Source: Geothrix campi (GTDB lineage Bacteria; Acidobacteriota; Holophagae; Holophagales; Holophagaceae). Taken from it: 64,000 bases of DNA. Below the pieces are notes generated by a model, which had not been told where the DNA came from, did not search any database, and was given only the letters and a program-made list of their open reading frames with translations. This document shows positions 25,494 through 34,390 of the stretch, in pieces; the first letter of the stretch is position 1, and every line of letters starts with the position of its first letter. The stretch is from the NCBI RefSeq assembly GCF_024609265.1, contig NZ_JANHMP010000002.1:520490-584489 (forward strand), written 5' to 3'. The position numbers were made by a program, and so were the translations under genes.

Positions 25494-26309
25494 ATGTCCG
25501 ATACCCCCATGGAACTCCCCGAATCCGTGGCTGAAGTTCCGCCTGCGCCGGAGGCCCCGAAGACCTTTGAAGCCCCCAAGGGCTTCGAGACCAAGTTCCG
25601 CGGCCTGTCGCTGCACCTGTCCGCTTTCGACGGCCCCCTGGATCTCCTGCTGCACCTCATCCATGAGCAGAAGCTGGACCTCCTGAATCTGCCCATGGCG
25701 GATGTCACGCGGCAGTACATGGACTACCTCGCGCTCATGGAGGAGCTGAACCTGGAGATCGCGGCGGAGTTCGTGGCGATGGCGGCGCAGCTGCTGCAGA
25801 TCAAGTCACGGCTCATGCTCCCCCGCCCGCCCCAGGAGACCGGTGAGGAGGATCCACGCGAGGCCCTGGTCCAGCGGCTGCTTGACTACCAGCAGGTGAA
25901 GGCCGCGGCCGTGGTACTGTCGGATCGCGAATCCGACTGGCAGAAGATCGCCTTCGCGCCGGGGTTCGATCTGGAGGACCACAAGCGGGTGGAAGACGAA
26001 CCCATCCGTGCCACCCTCTTCGATCTGCTGGGGGCCTACCGGGAGGCGCTGAAACGACTGCTGCCCCCACCACCGGTCGAGGTCCGGACCCAGCCCAAGA
26101 CCCTGGAACAGAGGGTGGTGGAGGTGTTGCGCGACCTGCAGGACGGCCTCTGGAAGCCTTTCCAGGGACTGCTGGGCCAAGCCCGCAGCCGCGAGGAGCT
26201 GGTGCTCACCTTTCTGGCTTTGCTGGAACTGGTCCGCACGGGCCGCATCTCGCTGGTCCAGGGTGAGGCCTTCGGCGAGATCCGCGTCAAGGCTGCCGAG
26301 GCTGCGTGA
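25494..26309 (+). CDS. scpA: Segregation and condensation protein A
   Basis: 271 residues. The kleisin that bridges the SMC heads and binds ScpB in chromosome condensation. Signatures: LSAFDGPLDLLLHLIHEQKLDLLNLPMADVT at about 42-72, IAAEFVAMAAQLLQIKSRLMLP, and the C-terminal winged-helix (REELVLTFLALLELVRTGRISLVQGEAFGEI). The N-terminal 35 residues are low-complexity proline/glutamate. The usual scpB gene does not follow; a membrane protein overlapping by 4 bp does. Confidence 0.95.
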   Translation: MSDTPMELPESVAEVPPAPEAPKTFEAPKGFETKFRGLSLHLSAFDGPLDLLLHLIHEQKLDLLNLPMADVTRQYMDYLALMEELNLEIAAEFVAMAAQLLQIKSRLMLPRPPQETGEEDPREALVQRLLDYQQVKAAAVVLSDRESDWQKIAFAPGFDLEDHKRVEDEPIRATLFDLLGAYREALKRLLPPPPVEVRTQPKTLEQRVVEVLRDLQDGLWKPFQGLLGQARSREELVLTFLALLELVRTGRISLVQGEAFGEIRVKAAEAA

Positions 26310-26776
26310 AAGCAGCGCCGATGCTGATCCGTGCCGCCTACCGCCGGGCCCGCCTGGTGGGGTTCGCCCTCTGCCTGGGCACACCGGCCCTCATCGGTGG
26401 TCTGATCCTGTCCGGCCTCGTGCCTCCCGGGGAGCAGCTGCCCGAAGGCACGCTTCTCCAACTCGGCCACATTTTTACCGGCCTGGTCTTCCTGTCGGCC
26501 GCGTGGGTGCTTTGGCGCCGGGGATCCGTGCTGAGATCCTTCCAACAAGTCCCTGAGCCTGGCCGGCCGGGAGTGGTGTTGCGGGAGACCCTGCTCTATG
26601 CCGCCCTGTTCGAATTGAGCAGCCTTTACGGCCTGATCTACTGGATCCTGGTGGGGAAATACGCGGCACGCCACGTGTTCGGATTCATCCTCTTCTCCCC
26701 CCTCCTGTTCCTGGCGCTCGCGCCCCGGCTACACCGTTGGGTGGAGGCGGGAGGGGGATCCGGGGCGGCCTCATGA
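26306..26776 (+). CDS. Small integral membrane protein of unknown function
   Basis: 156 residues from a GTG that overlaps the scpA stop (GTGA); ATG 26321 is an alternative start. There are about four hydrophobic helices (VGFALCLGTPALIGGLILSG; LGHIFTGLVFLSAAWVLW; LLYAALFELSSLYGLIYWIL; HVFGFILFSPLLFLALAP). I recognise no domain. Translational coupling suggests co-expression with scpA only. Confidence 0.65.
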   Translation: MKAAPMLIRAAYRRARLVGFALCLGTPALIGGLILSGLVPPGEQLPEGTLLQLGHIFTGLVFLSAAWVLWRRGSVLRSFQQVPEPGRPGVVLRETLLYAALFELSSLYGLIYWILVGKYAARHVFGFILFSPLLFLALAPRLHRWVEAGGGSGAAS

Positions 26777-26824
26777 GCCTGCTGGCCTTATCCTGGGGAC
26801 TGTTCGAGACCCCGGGGGCGCCCC

Positions 26825-27325
26825 ATGCGTAACCACGAGACCCAGCCAGGCCAGGAAGGCTCCCCGGACCAGACCCAGAAGCTGGTCCTTCCGCTGACGT
26901 CCGATGCCCCGCAGCGGACCCAGAAGATCTCGCTCCCGGCCGGAACCGCCGGGCAGACCCAGATGCCGCGCCCGCCCACCGCCTCATCCCGATCCTGGGG
27001 CTGGAAGCTGGCTCTGGCCGTCGGGGGCATCCTCGTGCTGGGCGGTGCGGCCCTGCTCCTGTCCTCCCGGGGCCCCGTGGCCCGGCCAGCGAAGGTTCAG
27101 CCGGTGGCCCCGGAGGAGGAGATCCCGGGGGCTGCCCGGGCCTATCTGGACCAGGCCAAGGCGGGTGACGCCAATGCCATGCGCATGCTGGGGGCGATGT
27201 ACTACTACGGCTTGAACGTCCCCCCGAACCACGAGAAAGGCCTCTTCTGGTATCGCAAGGCGGCGGAAGCGGGCAGTGAAGTGGCCCGGGCCGAGCTCAG
27301 CCGGCTGGAGGTTGCGGCGAAGTAG
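26825..27325 (+). CDS. Single-pass membrane protein with Sel1-like repeat
   Basis: 166 residues. A disordered N-terminus rich in Q, T and P with repeated (T)QK(L/I)xLP motifs is followed by one transmembrane helix (LALAVGGILVLGGAALLLS, about 60-79). The C-terminus carries one Sel1/TPR-type repeat (DANAMRMLGAMYYYGLNVPPNHEKGLFWYRKAAEAG). Such repeats mediate protein contacts; no partner is known. Its last 29 bp overlap the 3' end of the convergent uvrC gene. Confidence 0.7.
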   Translation: MRNHETQPGQEGSPDQTQKLVLPLTSDAPQRTQKISLPAGTAGQTQMPRPPTASSRSWGWKLALAVGGILVLGGAALLLSSRGPVARPAKVQPVAPEEEIPGAARAYLDQAKAGDANAMRMLGAMYYYGLNVPPNHEKGLFWYRKAAEAGSEVARAELSRLEVAAK

Positions 27326-29147
27326 CCTCGGCTGGCTCCGGGGCGTTCCGCCAGGCCAGCACCTTCGCGGCGCCCGCTTTGCCGATGGCCTCGGCCAGGG
27401 CGCCCTCCTCTGCCGCACGCACCTGGGCGGCGCTGCCAAAGGCTTGGAGCAGCTTCTTCGCCGTGGTCGGGCCGATGCCCGGGATCTGGGTCAGCTCTGT
27501 CTGGAGGGTGCGCTTGGCCCTCAGGGCCCGGTGATAGGTGATCGCGAAGCGGTGGGCCTCGTCGCGGGTGCGCTGGAGCAGCTGCAACACGGGCGAGGAC
27601 TTGGGGATGCGCAGGGGCTCGCTGGAGCCTGGGCGGAACACCAGTTCCTCCTTCTTCGCCAGAGAGCCCAGTTCCAACTGCTCCAGCCCCAGTTCCTTCA
27701 GGGCGGCTTCCGCCGCATGGAGTTGTCCCAGTCCACCATCGATGAGCACAAGATCCGGGAACTCCTGGCCTTCGTCCCGCATCCGCTTGTACCGGCGAGT
27801 GACGGCTTCGAACATGTTGGCGAAGTCGTCGTTCTGCTCATTGGTCATCTTGAAGCGGCGGTAGCGGGCCTTGTCGGGCAGGCCGTCGCTGAACACCACG
27901 CAGCTGGCGACGACCTCGCGGCCCTGCCCGTGGCTGATGTCGAAGCACTCGAGGCGGCGGGGCAGGTGGCTGAGGCCGAGGAAGGCCTGGAGCCCCTCCA
28001 GCACGGCCTCGTTCAGCCGTGCCGGCTCGAACTTGCGCTCCAGGGCCAGCCGCGCGTTCTCCTGGGCCATGGCCAGCAGATCGACCTTCTCGCCCTTCTT
28101 GGGGATCTGGATCTGGGGACGGGAGCCGCGCATGCCTCCGAGCCAATCCCGGAGCAGATCCGCGTCCTCCGGCTCGATCTCGGCGAGGATGCGGCCGGGC
28201 ACGGGGTCGGCGTTGTACACGCGCTGGAGCACCTGGGCCAGCACAGCACCGTCGAACGCCTCGATCTCCTCCAGCACGTATTCCTGACGTCCCATCATCC
28301 GGCCATCGCGGAGCATGAGGCGGTGGACGCAGGCGCGGCCGTCCAGCACGGCGCTCCCGTAGATATCCATGTCCTCCAGGTTCGGACCGGCGGCCTTCTG
28401 CCGCGTGAACCAGGCGTCCACCTGCTGAAGGGCGTCGCGGTGCTGGGCGGCCTGCTCGAAGGCGGCGGCCTCGGCGGCCTTCCACATGGCGGCCTCCAAC
28501 CTGGCCTTCAGTTCGTCGCGTTTCCCTTCCAGGAAGAGTCGCGCCTCCTTGGCCTGTTCCCGATAGTCCGCCTGGCTCACGGCGGCGATGCAGGGAGCGG
28601 TGCACCGGTGCAGCTGGTATTTCAGGCAGGCCCGACCGCGCTTGCCGTCGATCTCGATGTCGCAATCGCGGATCTGGAAGAAGCGGTACACCAGTTCCGC
28701 CGTGCGGTAGGCCGTGCTGGCGGGGAAGAACGGCCCGTAGTAGAGGCTGCCGTCCTTCCGCACCTTCCGGGTCACGAACACCTTCGGGAAGGCCTCCTTC
28801 CAGGTGAGTTTCACGTAGGGGTAGCTCTTGTCGTCGCGCAGCAGGATGTTGAAGGGCGGCAGGTGCTCGTTGATGAGGTTGTTCTCCAGCACCAGGGCTT
28901 CGAGTTCGGTCTCACAGACGATGAACTCCAGGTCCCAGACGCGGGCGACCAGGCGACGGGTCTTGGCGTCGAGGTGCTTGTTCTGGAAGTAGGACTTCAC
29001 CCGGTTCCGAAGCACCTTGGCCTTGCCGATGTAGAGCAGGTTCCCCTTCTGGTCGCGGTAGAGGTAGCAGCCGGGGCGCAACGGGAGATCCGAGAGTTTC
29101 CGCTGGAGGGCGGGAGACTTGTCGATGTTGTTCCGGACGTTGGCCAC
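27297..29147 (-). CDS. uvrC: UvrABC excinuclease subunit C
   Basis: 616 residues, usual length. It makes both incisions in nucleotide excision repair. A GIY-YIG nuclease domain (GCYLYRDQKGNLLYIGKAKVLRNR, 26-49) is followed by the cysteine cluster region (CLKYQLHRCTAPC), the UVR helix pair, the RNase-H-like C-terminal nuclease (ECFDISHGQGREVVASCVVF; VLIDGGLGQLHAA) and tandem helix-hairpin-helix motifs (LTQIPGIGPTTAKKLL). The leading GIY reads GCY here. Convergent 29-bp overlap with the Sel1 gene. Confidence 0.97.
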   Translation of the reverse strand: MANVRNNIDKSPALQRKLSDLPLRPGCYLYRDQKGNLLYIGKAKVLRNRVKSYFQNKHLDAKTRRLVARVWDLEFIVCETELEALVLENNLINEHLPPFNILLRDDKSYPYVKLTWKEAFPKVFVTRKVRKDGSLYYGPFFPASTAYRTAELVYRFFQIRDCDIEIDGKRGRACLKYQLHRCTAPCIAAVSQADYREQAKEARLFLEGKRDELKARLEAAMWKAAEAAAFEQAAQHRDALQQVDAWFTRQKAAGPNLEDMDIYGSAVLDGRACVHRLMLRDGRMMGRQEYVLEEIEAFDGAVLAQVLQRVYNADPVPGRILAEIEPEDADLLRDWLGGMRGSRPQIQIPKKGEKVDLLAMAQENARLALERKFEPARLNEAVLEGLQAFLGLSHLPRRLECFDISHGQGREVVASCVVFSDGLPDKARYRRFKMTNEQNDDFANMFEAVTRRYKRMRDEGQEFPDLVLIDGGLGQLHAAEAALKELGLEQLELGSLAKKEELVFRPGSSEPLRIPKSSPVLQLLQRTRDEAHRFAITYHRALRAKRTLQTELTQIPGIGPTTAKKLLQAFGSAAQVRAAEEGALAEAIGKAGAAKVLAWRNAPEPAEATSPQPPAG

Positions 29148-29215
29148 GACTCAGTGTAGCTGTCGGTGGTCGGCTGGCGGCTATCCGCGGGGCTGGGATT
29201 TGGGACAATGGAGGG

Positions 29216-29839
29216 ATGCTGAACCTCGAGACCTTCCCTGTGGGCCCGCTGGGCTGCAACTGTTCGTTGGTGTGGGACCCGGCCACCAGCTTGGGGGTGG
29301 TGGTGGATCCGGGCGGGGATGGCGGGAAGATCCGGAAGCGCGTGGAGGTCCTGGGCTTCAAGGTCACGGCGCTGCTGCACACCCACGCCCACTTCGACCA
29401 CGTGGGCGCCACCCGCGAACTGCAGGACCTCTGGCAGTGCCCCGCCCATCTGCACGGAGACGACACCTTCCTCATCGAAGCCCTGCCGCAGCAGACCGGA
29501 ATGTTCGGGATGACCGCCATCCCCCAGCCCGACATGACCGCCTTGAACGCCGGAGACCGCCACCTGGGCTTCTCGACGCTGCATACCCCGGGCCACACGC
29601 CGGGCTCGTGCTGCTTCCACGGGGCTTTCGCCAAAGGCCAGGTGGTGTTGGCAGGGGATACGCTCTTCCGCGGGGGCGTAGGCCGCACGGACCTCTGGGG
29701 CGGGAGCTGGGAACACTTGGAGCAGAGCATCCGGCGAGAACTCTACGTGCTGGATGGCGCCACCCTGGTCATCCCGGGGCATGGCCCCGCCACCACCCTC
29801 GGGGAGGAGGCGGAGCACAACCCGTTCGTGCGGAAATAG
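29216..29839 (+). CDS. Metallo-beta-lactamase-fold hydrolase (glyoxalase II-like)
   Basis: 207 residues, cytoplasmic. Metal ligands are present in THAHFDHVG (H56, H58, D61, H62), TPGHTPGS, AGDTLF and GHG near the C-terminus. The short form without the C-terminal helical domain of true glyoxalase II suggests the broad YcbL-like group of thioester hydrolases. Divergent from uvrC by 68 bp. The substrate is not predictable. Confidence 0.88.
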   Translation: MLNLETFPVGPLGCNCSLVWDPATSLGVVVDPGGDGGKIRKRVEVLGFKVTALLHTHAHFDHVGATRELQDLWQCPAHLHGDDTFLIEALPQQTGMFGMTAIPQPDMTALNAGDRHLGFSTLHTPGHTPGSCCFHGAFAKGQVVLAGDTLFRGGVGRTDLWGGSWEHLEQSIRRELYVLDGATLVIPGHGPATTLGEEAEHNPFVRK

Positions 29840-29840
29840 A

Positions 29841-30440
29841 TCAGCGGCCGAAGCGGAAGACGGCGCTCACCGACAACCAGGTGAGCGAATCCATGCCCAG
29901 GCCGTCGGCTCCGGTCTTCTCCACCGAGACACTGTTCAGGTGGCCTTCGAGGCTGAAGACGCGGTTGAAGGTGTAGCCGCCGCCCACGCGGACGCCCATG
30001 CGTCCGGACTGGTTGGCCTCCACATCGGGGTAGCCTGCGAGTTCGTAGGTGGCCTTGACCTTGTTGACGTTCAGCCCAACGAGGAAATATCCGCCACGAG
30101 AGGGGGATTCCAGGTTGAACACATAGTCGCCCCCAAACTGGGCCACGCTGAACGTGTTCTGCTGGGTGTTGCCGAGGATGGTCTGCTCTTTGCTCGCGAA
30201 GCCGTTCACATTGAGGATCAGCCGCAGCTGGTGGTTCGAGGTGAAATTGAAATCCAGGTGGCCCCCGAAGTGCAGGCCGAGGCCTCCGTTGGCCCCGACG
30301 TAGTAGCCGGCCTCCTTCTTGTCGGCGAAATCACCGACGGGAAAGTTGAAGCCGGCCTGCAGCCCGCCATTGAGCGTGGGGGACTGGGCCAGGAGGCTGG
30401 AGCCAGCCAGAAGGAGCAGGGGCAGGGCGAGGGTTCGCAT
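29841..30440 (-). CDS. Exported outer-membrane beta-barrel-like protein
   Basis: 199 residues from ATG 30440; the open frame continues upstream but this ATG starts a signal peptide (MRTLALPLLLLAGSSLLAQ). The mature part alternates hydrophobic and polar residues in strands (GLQAGFNFPVGDFA; GYYVGANGGLGLHFGGHLDFNF; GYFLVGLNVNKVKATY; SGRMGVRVGGGYTF), as in eight-stranded OmpA/OmpW-type barrels. It ends SAVFRFGR. Convergent with the hydrolase, with a 1-bp gap. Confidence 0.72.
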   Translation of the reverse strand: MRTLALPLLLLAGSSLLAQSPTLNGGLQAGFNFPVGDFADKKEAGYYVGANGGLGLHFGGHLDFNFTSNHQLRLILNVNGFASKEQTILGNTQQNTFSVAQFGGDYVFNLESPSRGGYFLVGLNVNKVKATYELAGYPDVEANQSGRMGVRVGGGYTFNRVFSLEGHLNSVSVEKTGADGLGMDSLTWLSVSAVFRFGR

Positions 30441-30547
30441 GGTTCCTCCGAAAGCAAGCGGCGTAAGGATAGCAGAGGTGAAGGTTGCTTTTCGATGGTT
30501 ACCCGGGGCTCTGCTGGCATGATGGGTGATCCCCCCGGAGGTCCCCA

Positions 30548-31321
30548 ATGCCCGATCTGCTCACCTCATCGTTCGGCTGCTTCGGCCCGATCGCGATCAT
30601 CCTGATCATCTACTTCCTCGCCTGCCTCAAGGTCGTGAACGAGTACGAGCGGCTGGTGGTCTTCACGCTCGGCAAGGTGGAGGAGAAGCCCAAGGGCCCG
30701 GGCCTCTGCTTCGTGTGGCGGCCTTTCCAGACGGCCATCACCGTGAGCCTGCGCACCACGGTGCTGGAAGTCCCCAGCCAGGATGTGATCACCCGCGACA
30801 ACGTGAGCCTGAAGGTGAGCGCCGTCGTCTACTCGCGGGTGCTGGATCCCAAGCAGGCCATCATCGGCGTCGAGAACTACTACTACGCCACCAGTCAGAT
30901 CGCGCAGACCACCCTGCGCTCCATCCTGGGCGAGGTGAGTCTGGATGAACTGCTGGCCGACCGCGAAAAGCTCAGCGCCCGCCTGCGGGAGATCATCGAC
31001 CGCTCCACGGAACCCTGGGGCGTGGAAGTGAGCAGCGTCGAGTTGAAGAGCGTGGACCTGCCCGAGCAGATCCAGCGCGCCATGGGCAAGCAGGCCGAGG
31101 CCGAGCGCGAGAAGCGGGCCAAGATCATCGCCGCCGAGGGCGAGCTCATGGCCAGCCAGCAGCTGCTGGAAGCCGCCAACAAGATCAGCCAGAACCCCAC
31201 AGCCATCCAGATGCGCTACCTGCAGACCCTCACCGAGATCGCCGTGGAGAAGAACAGCACCATCGTCTTCCCGCTGCCCATGGAGATCATGAAGGCCTTC
31301 GAGAAGTTCATGGAGAAGTAG
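30548..31321 (+). CDS. Slipin/stomatin-family SPFH protein
   Basis: 257 residues. An N-terminal membrane anchor (FGPIAIILIIYFLACL, about 11-26) precedes an SPFH domain (NEYERLVVFTLGKVEEKPKGPGL; LEVPSQDVITRDNVSLKVSAVVY) and a coiled-coil region rich in A, E and K (RAMGKQAEAEREKRAKIIAAEGE). These proteins form membrane microdomain scaffolds and often pair with NfeD, which is absent here. Divergent from the barrel protein. Its last 14 bp overlap the convergent transglutaminase gene. Confidence 0.92.
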   Translation: MPDLLTSSFGCFGPIAIILIIYFLACLKVVNEYERLVVFTLGKVEEKPKGPGLCFVWRPFQTAITVSLRTTVLEVPSQDVITRDNVSLKVSAVVYSRVLDPKQAIIGVENYYYATSQIAQTTLRSILGEVSLDELLADREKLSARLREIIDRSTEPWGVEVSSVELKSVDLPEQIQRAMGKQAEAEREKRAKIIAAEGELMASQQLLEAANKISQNPTAIQMRYLQTLTEIAVEKNSTIVFPLPMEIMKAFEKFMEK

Positions 31322-33260
31322 GCGGTACCCACTTTCGCCACACAGCGGCCTCCGCCTTCGCCAGGGTGGAGGCCGCGCTGTTCCGGGCCCCATAGGCTTC
31401 GGCATCCACGGCCTCCGCGAGCCTCAGCAGGTCCCCCGCCCGCTCGGGCCTCAGGGTTCCCAGCCGCAGCAGCCAGGCCCGGGCCGTCTCGCCGGCCAGC
31501 GGGGCCGCCACGCGGTGCGTCCGGGCCAGGAGGGGGCGCAGGGCGCGGATGCTCCCGGGACCCGGCGGCACGGGTCGCCAGAGCTTCCTGGTGCGCCAGG
31601 CGATCCAGACCGAGGCCAACAGGGCGAGGCCCCAGGACAGACCGGGCGGCGGCGCCTTCCAGCGCCACTCCCAGCCCTGGATCCGGGCCTGGATCCAGGA
31701 AAGCCCGGCCACCTGATCCTGGTCCGAGAACCGCACCACGTGGCGATCCCAGTGATAGCGCAGGGTGTCCAGCCAGCGTGAAAGGACGCCGAGGCCGAGG
31801 GGACCTCCCTGCGCATCCTGGCCGGCGGCGGCAGGGGTGGGGTCCGCCACATGCCAGTGGCCCTGGTCCCAGTACTCCACCCAGCTGTGAGCCTGGTCCT
31901 GGCTCACGCGAAAGTAGCCGCCCTCGGGGATCCAGGGGCCCAGGCGGAAACCGTTCACCACCCGGGCCGGCACGCCCCGGGCCCGGAGCATCAGGGCCAT
32001 GGCCGAGGCAAAGTACTCGCAGTGGCCGGCCTGGGTGCGATCCAGGAAATCCTCCAGGGGATTTGCCGCCCGGCCGGACGGGTTGTCCAAGGTGTAGCGG
32101 AAGCGATGCAAGGACCGTTCCAGCACACGGGCCAGCTCGGGCGTGGGCAGCAGGTCCGGCGCGAAGCGAAGGCTCCAGCGCCGGGCTGCCTCGTGCTCGG
32201 GTCCCAACTCGGTCAATGTTTCGAGCCTGCGGGGGGACAGTGAGGGCTCGGAAGGATCAGGCCCTCCATCGTTCCACGTCACTTCCAGCGGAACAGGGCG
32301 AGTCCGGGGGAAGCGCCAGCGGATGCTGCCTCCGCTGCCGCGGCGAAGGGCCAGGTCGGGCGCCAGACTGGAAGTCCCATAGGGCAAGGTCAGAATGCCC
32401 TGGGCACTTGGGGAGAACAGGAATTCCGCCCGTTGGGCCCCGGTCCTGCTGCGGGGATCCCGGAAGGCGGTTGGCGTCAGCTCGGAGGTGGTCCAGCGCA
32501 TCTCCTGGACAGTCTCCAGGGCCACTCCGCGCAGCAGGTCCAGTCCGGTCAACGGGGTTGGACCCCTGTCAGGAGGTGGGGCGATGCGCAGGACGACCTC
32601 GGGGTTGGGTTCGATGGGGCCGCCCCCGGCGAGGTCCATCTGATCGCCGAACCCCGCTCGGGCCGCCATGGCGGCGGTTCCCAGAAAGCCCCTGGGCCTA
32701 AGGCCGGCATTGAGGCGCGGCAGGATCAGGAAGAAACCCACCCCCAGCACCAGCGTCGCGCCCATCCAGGCGGGAATGCGCCCGAACGGGGGACGGGAAA
32801 GGACCCCCCTGCGGAGGCTGGCGGAGGCCTCCCAACTCTGCTGGAGCAGGGCTGCGGCCGCCGAACCCAGCCAGAGCATGGCCCAGAGGAGGAATACCAG
32901 ATCCGTGGTGCTCACGGCCGTGGTGAGGAAGAGCAGGAAGCCCATGAGTACCAGCTGGCGGCGCTGGGGCAGCTCCCGGGGCAGGATCAGCCTCAGTCCC
33001 GCCAGCAGGAAGAGGGTGTGGATGGCCACGGGGAAGATGCCGCGGCCCCGGGCCAGATCCGCCAGGAAGAAGACCAGGGCACCCACCTCCAGCCAGCGGT
33101 GATGCCGGCCAAGGTCCCAGCGCAGCACTTCCACCAGGGCCGCAGCCACCAGTGGGAAGGCCATGACGGCCAGTTCCGCAGGCTCATAGATGTCCGTGGA
33201 GACGGATGCTCCGAAGGCCACCCAGAGCGGCAGGTGGTCGATCCAGCGCGCCCACCTCAC
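31308..33260 (-). CDS. tgpA: TgpA-like membrane protein with periplasmic transglutaminase domain
   Basis: 650 residues from GTG 33260, overlapping the anmK stop (GTGA). Four to six N-terminal transmembrane helices (DUF3488-like, about 10-180) lead into a periplasmic part. The catalytic triad of the transglutaminase-like core is visible: Cys414 in AGHCEYFASAM, His in QAHSWVEYW, Asp in HVADPTP. A further transmembrane helix (SWGLALLASVWIAW) and a C-terminal DUF4129-like region follow. TgpA is essential in Pseudomonas, but its substrate is unknown. Confidence 0.88.
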   Translation of the reverse strand: MRWARWIDHLPLWVAFGASVSTDIYEPAELAVMAFPLVAAALVEVLRWDLGRHHRWLEVGALVFFLADLARGRGIFPVAIHTLFLLAGLRLILPRELPQRRQLVLMGFLLFLTTAVSTTDLVFLLWAMLWLGSAAAALLQQSWEASASLRRGVLSRPPFGRIPAWMGATLVLGVGFFLILPRLNAGLRPRGFLGTAAMAARAGFGDQMDLAGGGPIEPNPEVVLRIAPPPDRGPTPLTGLDLLRGVALETVQEMRWTTSELTPTAFRDPRSRTGAQRAEFLFSPSAQGILTLPYGTSSLAPDLALRRGSGGSIRWRFPRTRPVPLEVTWNDGGPDPSEPSLSPRRLETLTELGPEHEAARRWSLRFAPDLLPTPELARVLERSLHRFRYTLDNPSGRAANPLEDFLDRTQAGHCEYFASAMALMLRARGVPARVVNGFRLGPWIPEGGYFRVSQDQAHSWVEYWDQGHWHVADPTPAAAGQDAQGGPLGLGVLSRWLDTLRYHWDRHVVRFSDQDQVAGLSWIQARIQGWEWRWKAPPPGLSWGLALLASVWIAWRTRKLWRPVPPGPGSIRALRPLLARTHRVAAPLAGETARAWLLRLGTLRPERAGDLLRLAEAVDAEAYGARNSAASTLAKAEAAVWRKWVPPTSP

Positions 33261-34390
33261 GGCCAGACCCAGCTCCCGAGCGCCGCGGGTCGTGCGGCGC
33301 CGGTCACCTCCGGGAGGTTTCCCGGCAGGCCCAGGGCGCTGGCCGCGCCGAGCAGGGCCCAGCTCACCGCCTCCCGCGCACCAGACGGAAAGACCGTATC
33401 GTCCTCCAGAGGCAGTGCCAGGCGGGCGCCGAGCTCGGCGCGCAGGCGCCCGTGCAGCGCGCCGCCCCCGCTGACCAGCCCGCGGGTCTCCGCGGCCAGG
33501 GGGGTGAGACGGGCCGTCTCCCGGGCCACGGCTTCAGCGCTGAAGGCCGCCAAGGTGGCCAGGCGGTCCGGAAGGGGAATGGATTCCAGCGCCGGGGCCT
33601 GTCCCTCAAGCCAGGCCTCGCCGAACACTTCCCGGCCCGTGGATTTGGGTGGTTCCTGCAGAAAATAGGGATGCCGCAGCCACCGTTCCAGCAGATCCGC
33701 GTGGACGGTTCCCGTCGCTGCCGCACCGCCGGGATCGAAGGCCAGGCCCAGCCAGCGGTGGGCGGCCAGATCCAGGAGCGACATGCCGGGGCCCGTATCC
33801 CAGGCGCGAAGGCGAGTGCCGTCCCAGTAGGCCAGGTTCGCGATACCCCCCAGGTTCAGGGCCAGCCAAGGTTCCGCTCCGCGCAGCCAGCGCTCGGGCA
33901 GGGGCACCAGGGGGGCGCCTTGACCGCCCAGAGCCAAGTCGCGGCGGCGGAGATCCCATACCACCGGGCAGCCCAGAGCTTCGGCCAGCACGTAGGGGTC
34001 CGCCAGCTGGAGGGTGGCGCCCTCGGCAGGGTGGTGCTGGACGGTCTGGCCGTGAAGAGATGCGAAGTCGGGCTTCAGGCCGAGGTTCGCGCAGAGATCC
34101 GCCGCGGCACGGGCGTGGTGATCCCCCAGGCGCCGCTGGAGGATGCACAGCCCGGCTGGATCCAGGCGGTTCGAAGCGGCCGCGAGCACCTCGGCCTTCA
34201 TGGATTCAGGGTAGGGCGTGGCACGGTGGCCGAGCAGGGCGCGGAAAGGGAGCCCATCGGGGAAGGCGGCGGGATCCACTTCTACCGCCACGACGTCCAC
34301 CCCATCGGCGCTGGTGCCGGACATGAGGCCCAGCACACGCCAGGGGCGGTCCTCCGGGAGCGGGATGCGGGAACGCATGACGCTGATCAT
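33257..34390 (-). CDS. anmK: Anhydro-N-acetylmuramic acid kinase
   Basis: 377 residues (ATG 34390; an in-frame ATG at 34378 is an alternative start). It phosphorylates and opens 1,6-anhydro-MurNAc in peptidoglycan recycling. Signatures: GLMSGTSADGVD at 21-32, SLHGQTVQHHP, LNLGGIANLAYW, WDTGPGMSLLD and VSGGGALHG. It heads an operon with the transglutaminase gene. A MITE-like element ends 17 bp upstream of its start, so its native promoter region has been displaced. Confidence 0.95.
   Translation of the reverse strand: MISVMRSRIPLPEDRPWRVLGLMSGTSADGVDVVAVEVDPAAFPDGLPFRALLGHRATPYPESMKAEVLAAASNRLDPAGLCILQRRLGDHHARAAADLCANLGLKPDFASLHGQTVQHHPAEGATLQLADPYVLAEALGCPVVWDLRRRDLALGGQGAPLVPLPERWLRGAEPWLALNLGGIANLAYWDGTRLRAWDTGPGMSLLDLAAHRWLGLAFDPGGAAATGTVHADLLERWLRHPYFLQEPPKSTGREVFGEAWLEGQAPALESIPLPDRLATLAAFSAEAVARETARLTPLAAETRGLVSGGGALHGRLRAELGARLALPLEDDTVFPSGAREAVSWALLGAASALGLPGNLPEVTGAARPAALGSWVWP

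Noticed and set aside
27276..29159. A 627-codon open frame antisense to uvrC.
   Set aside because: It mirrors uvrC almost exactly; uvrC has all family motifs, and the antisense product is unlike any protein I know.
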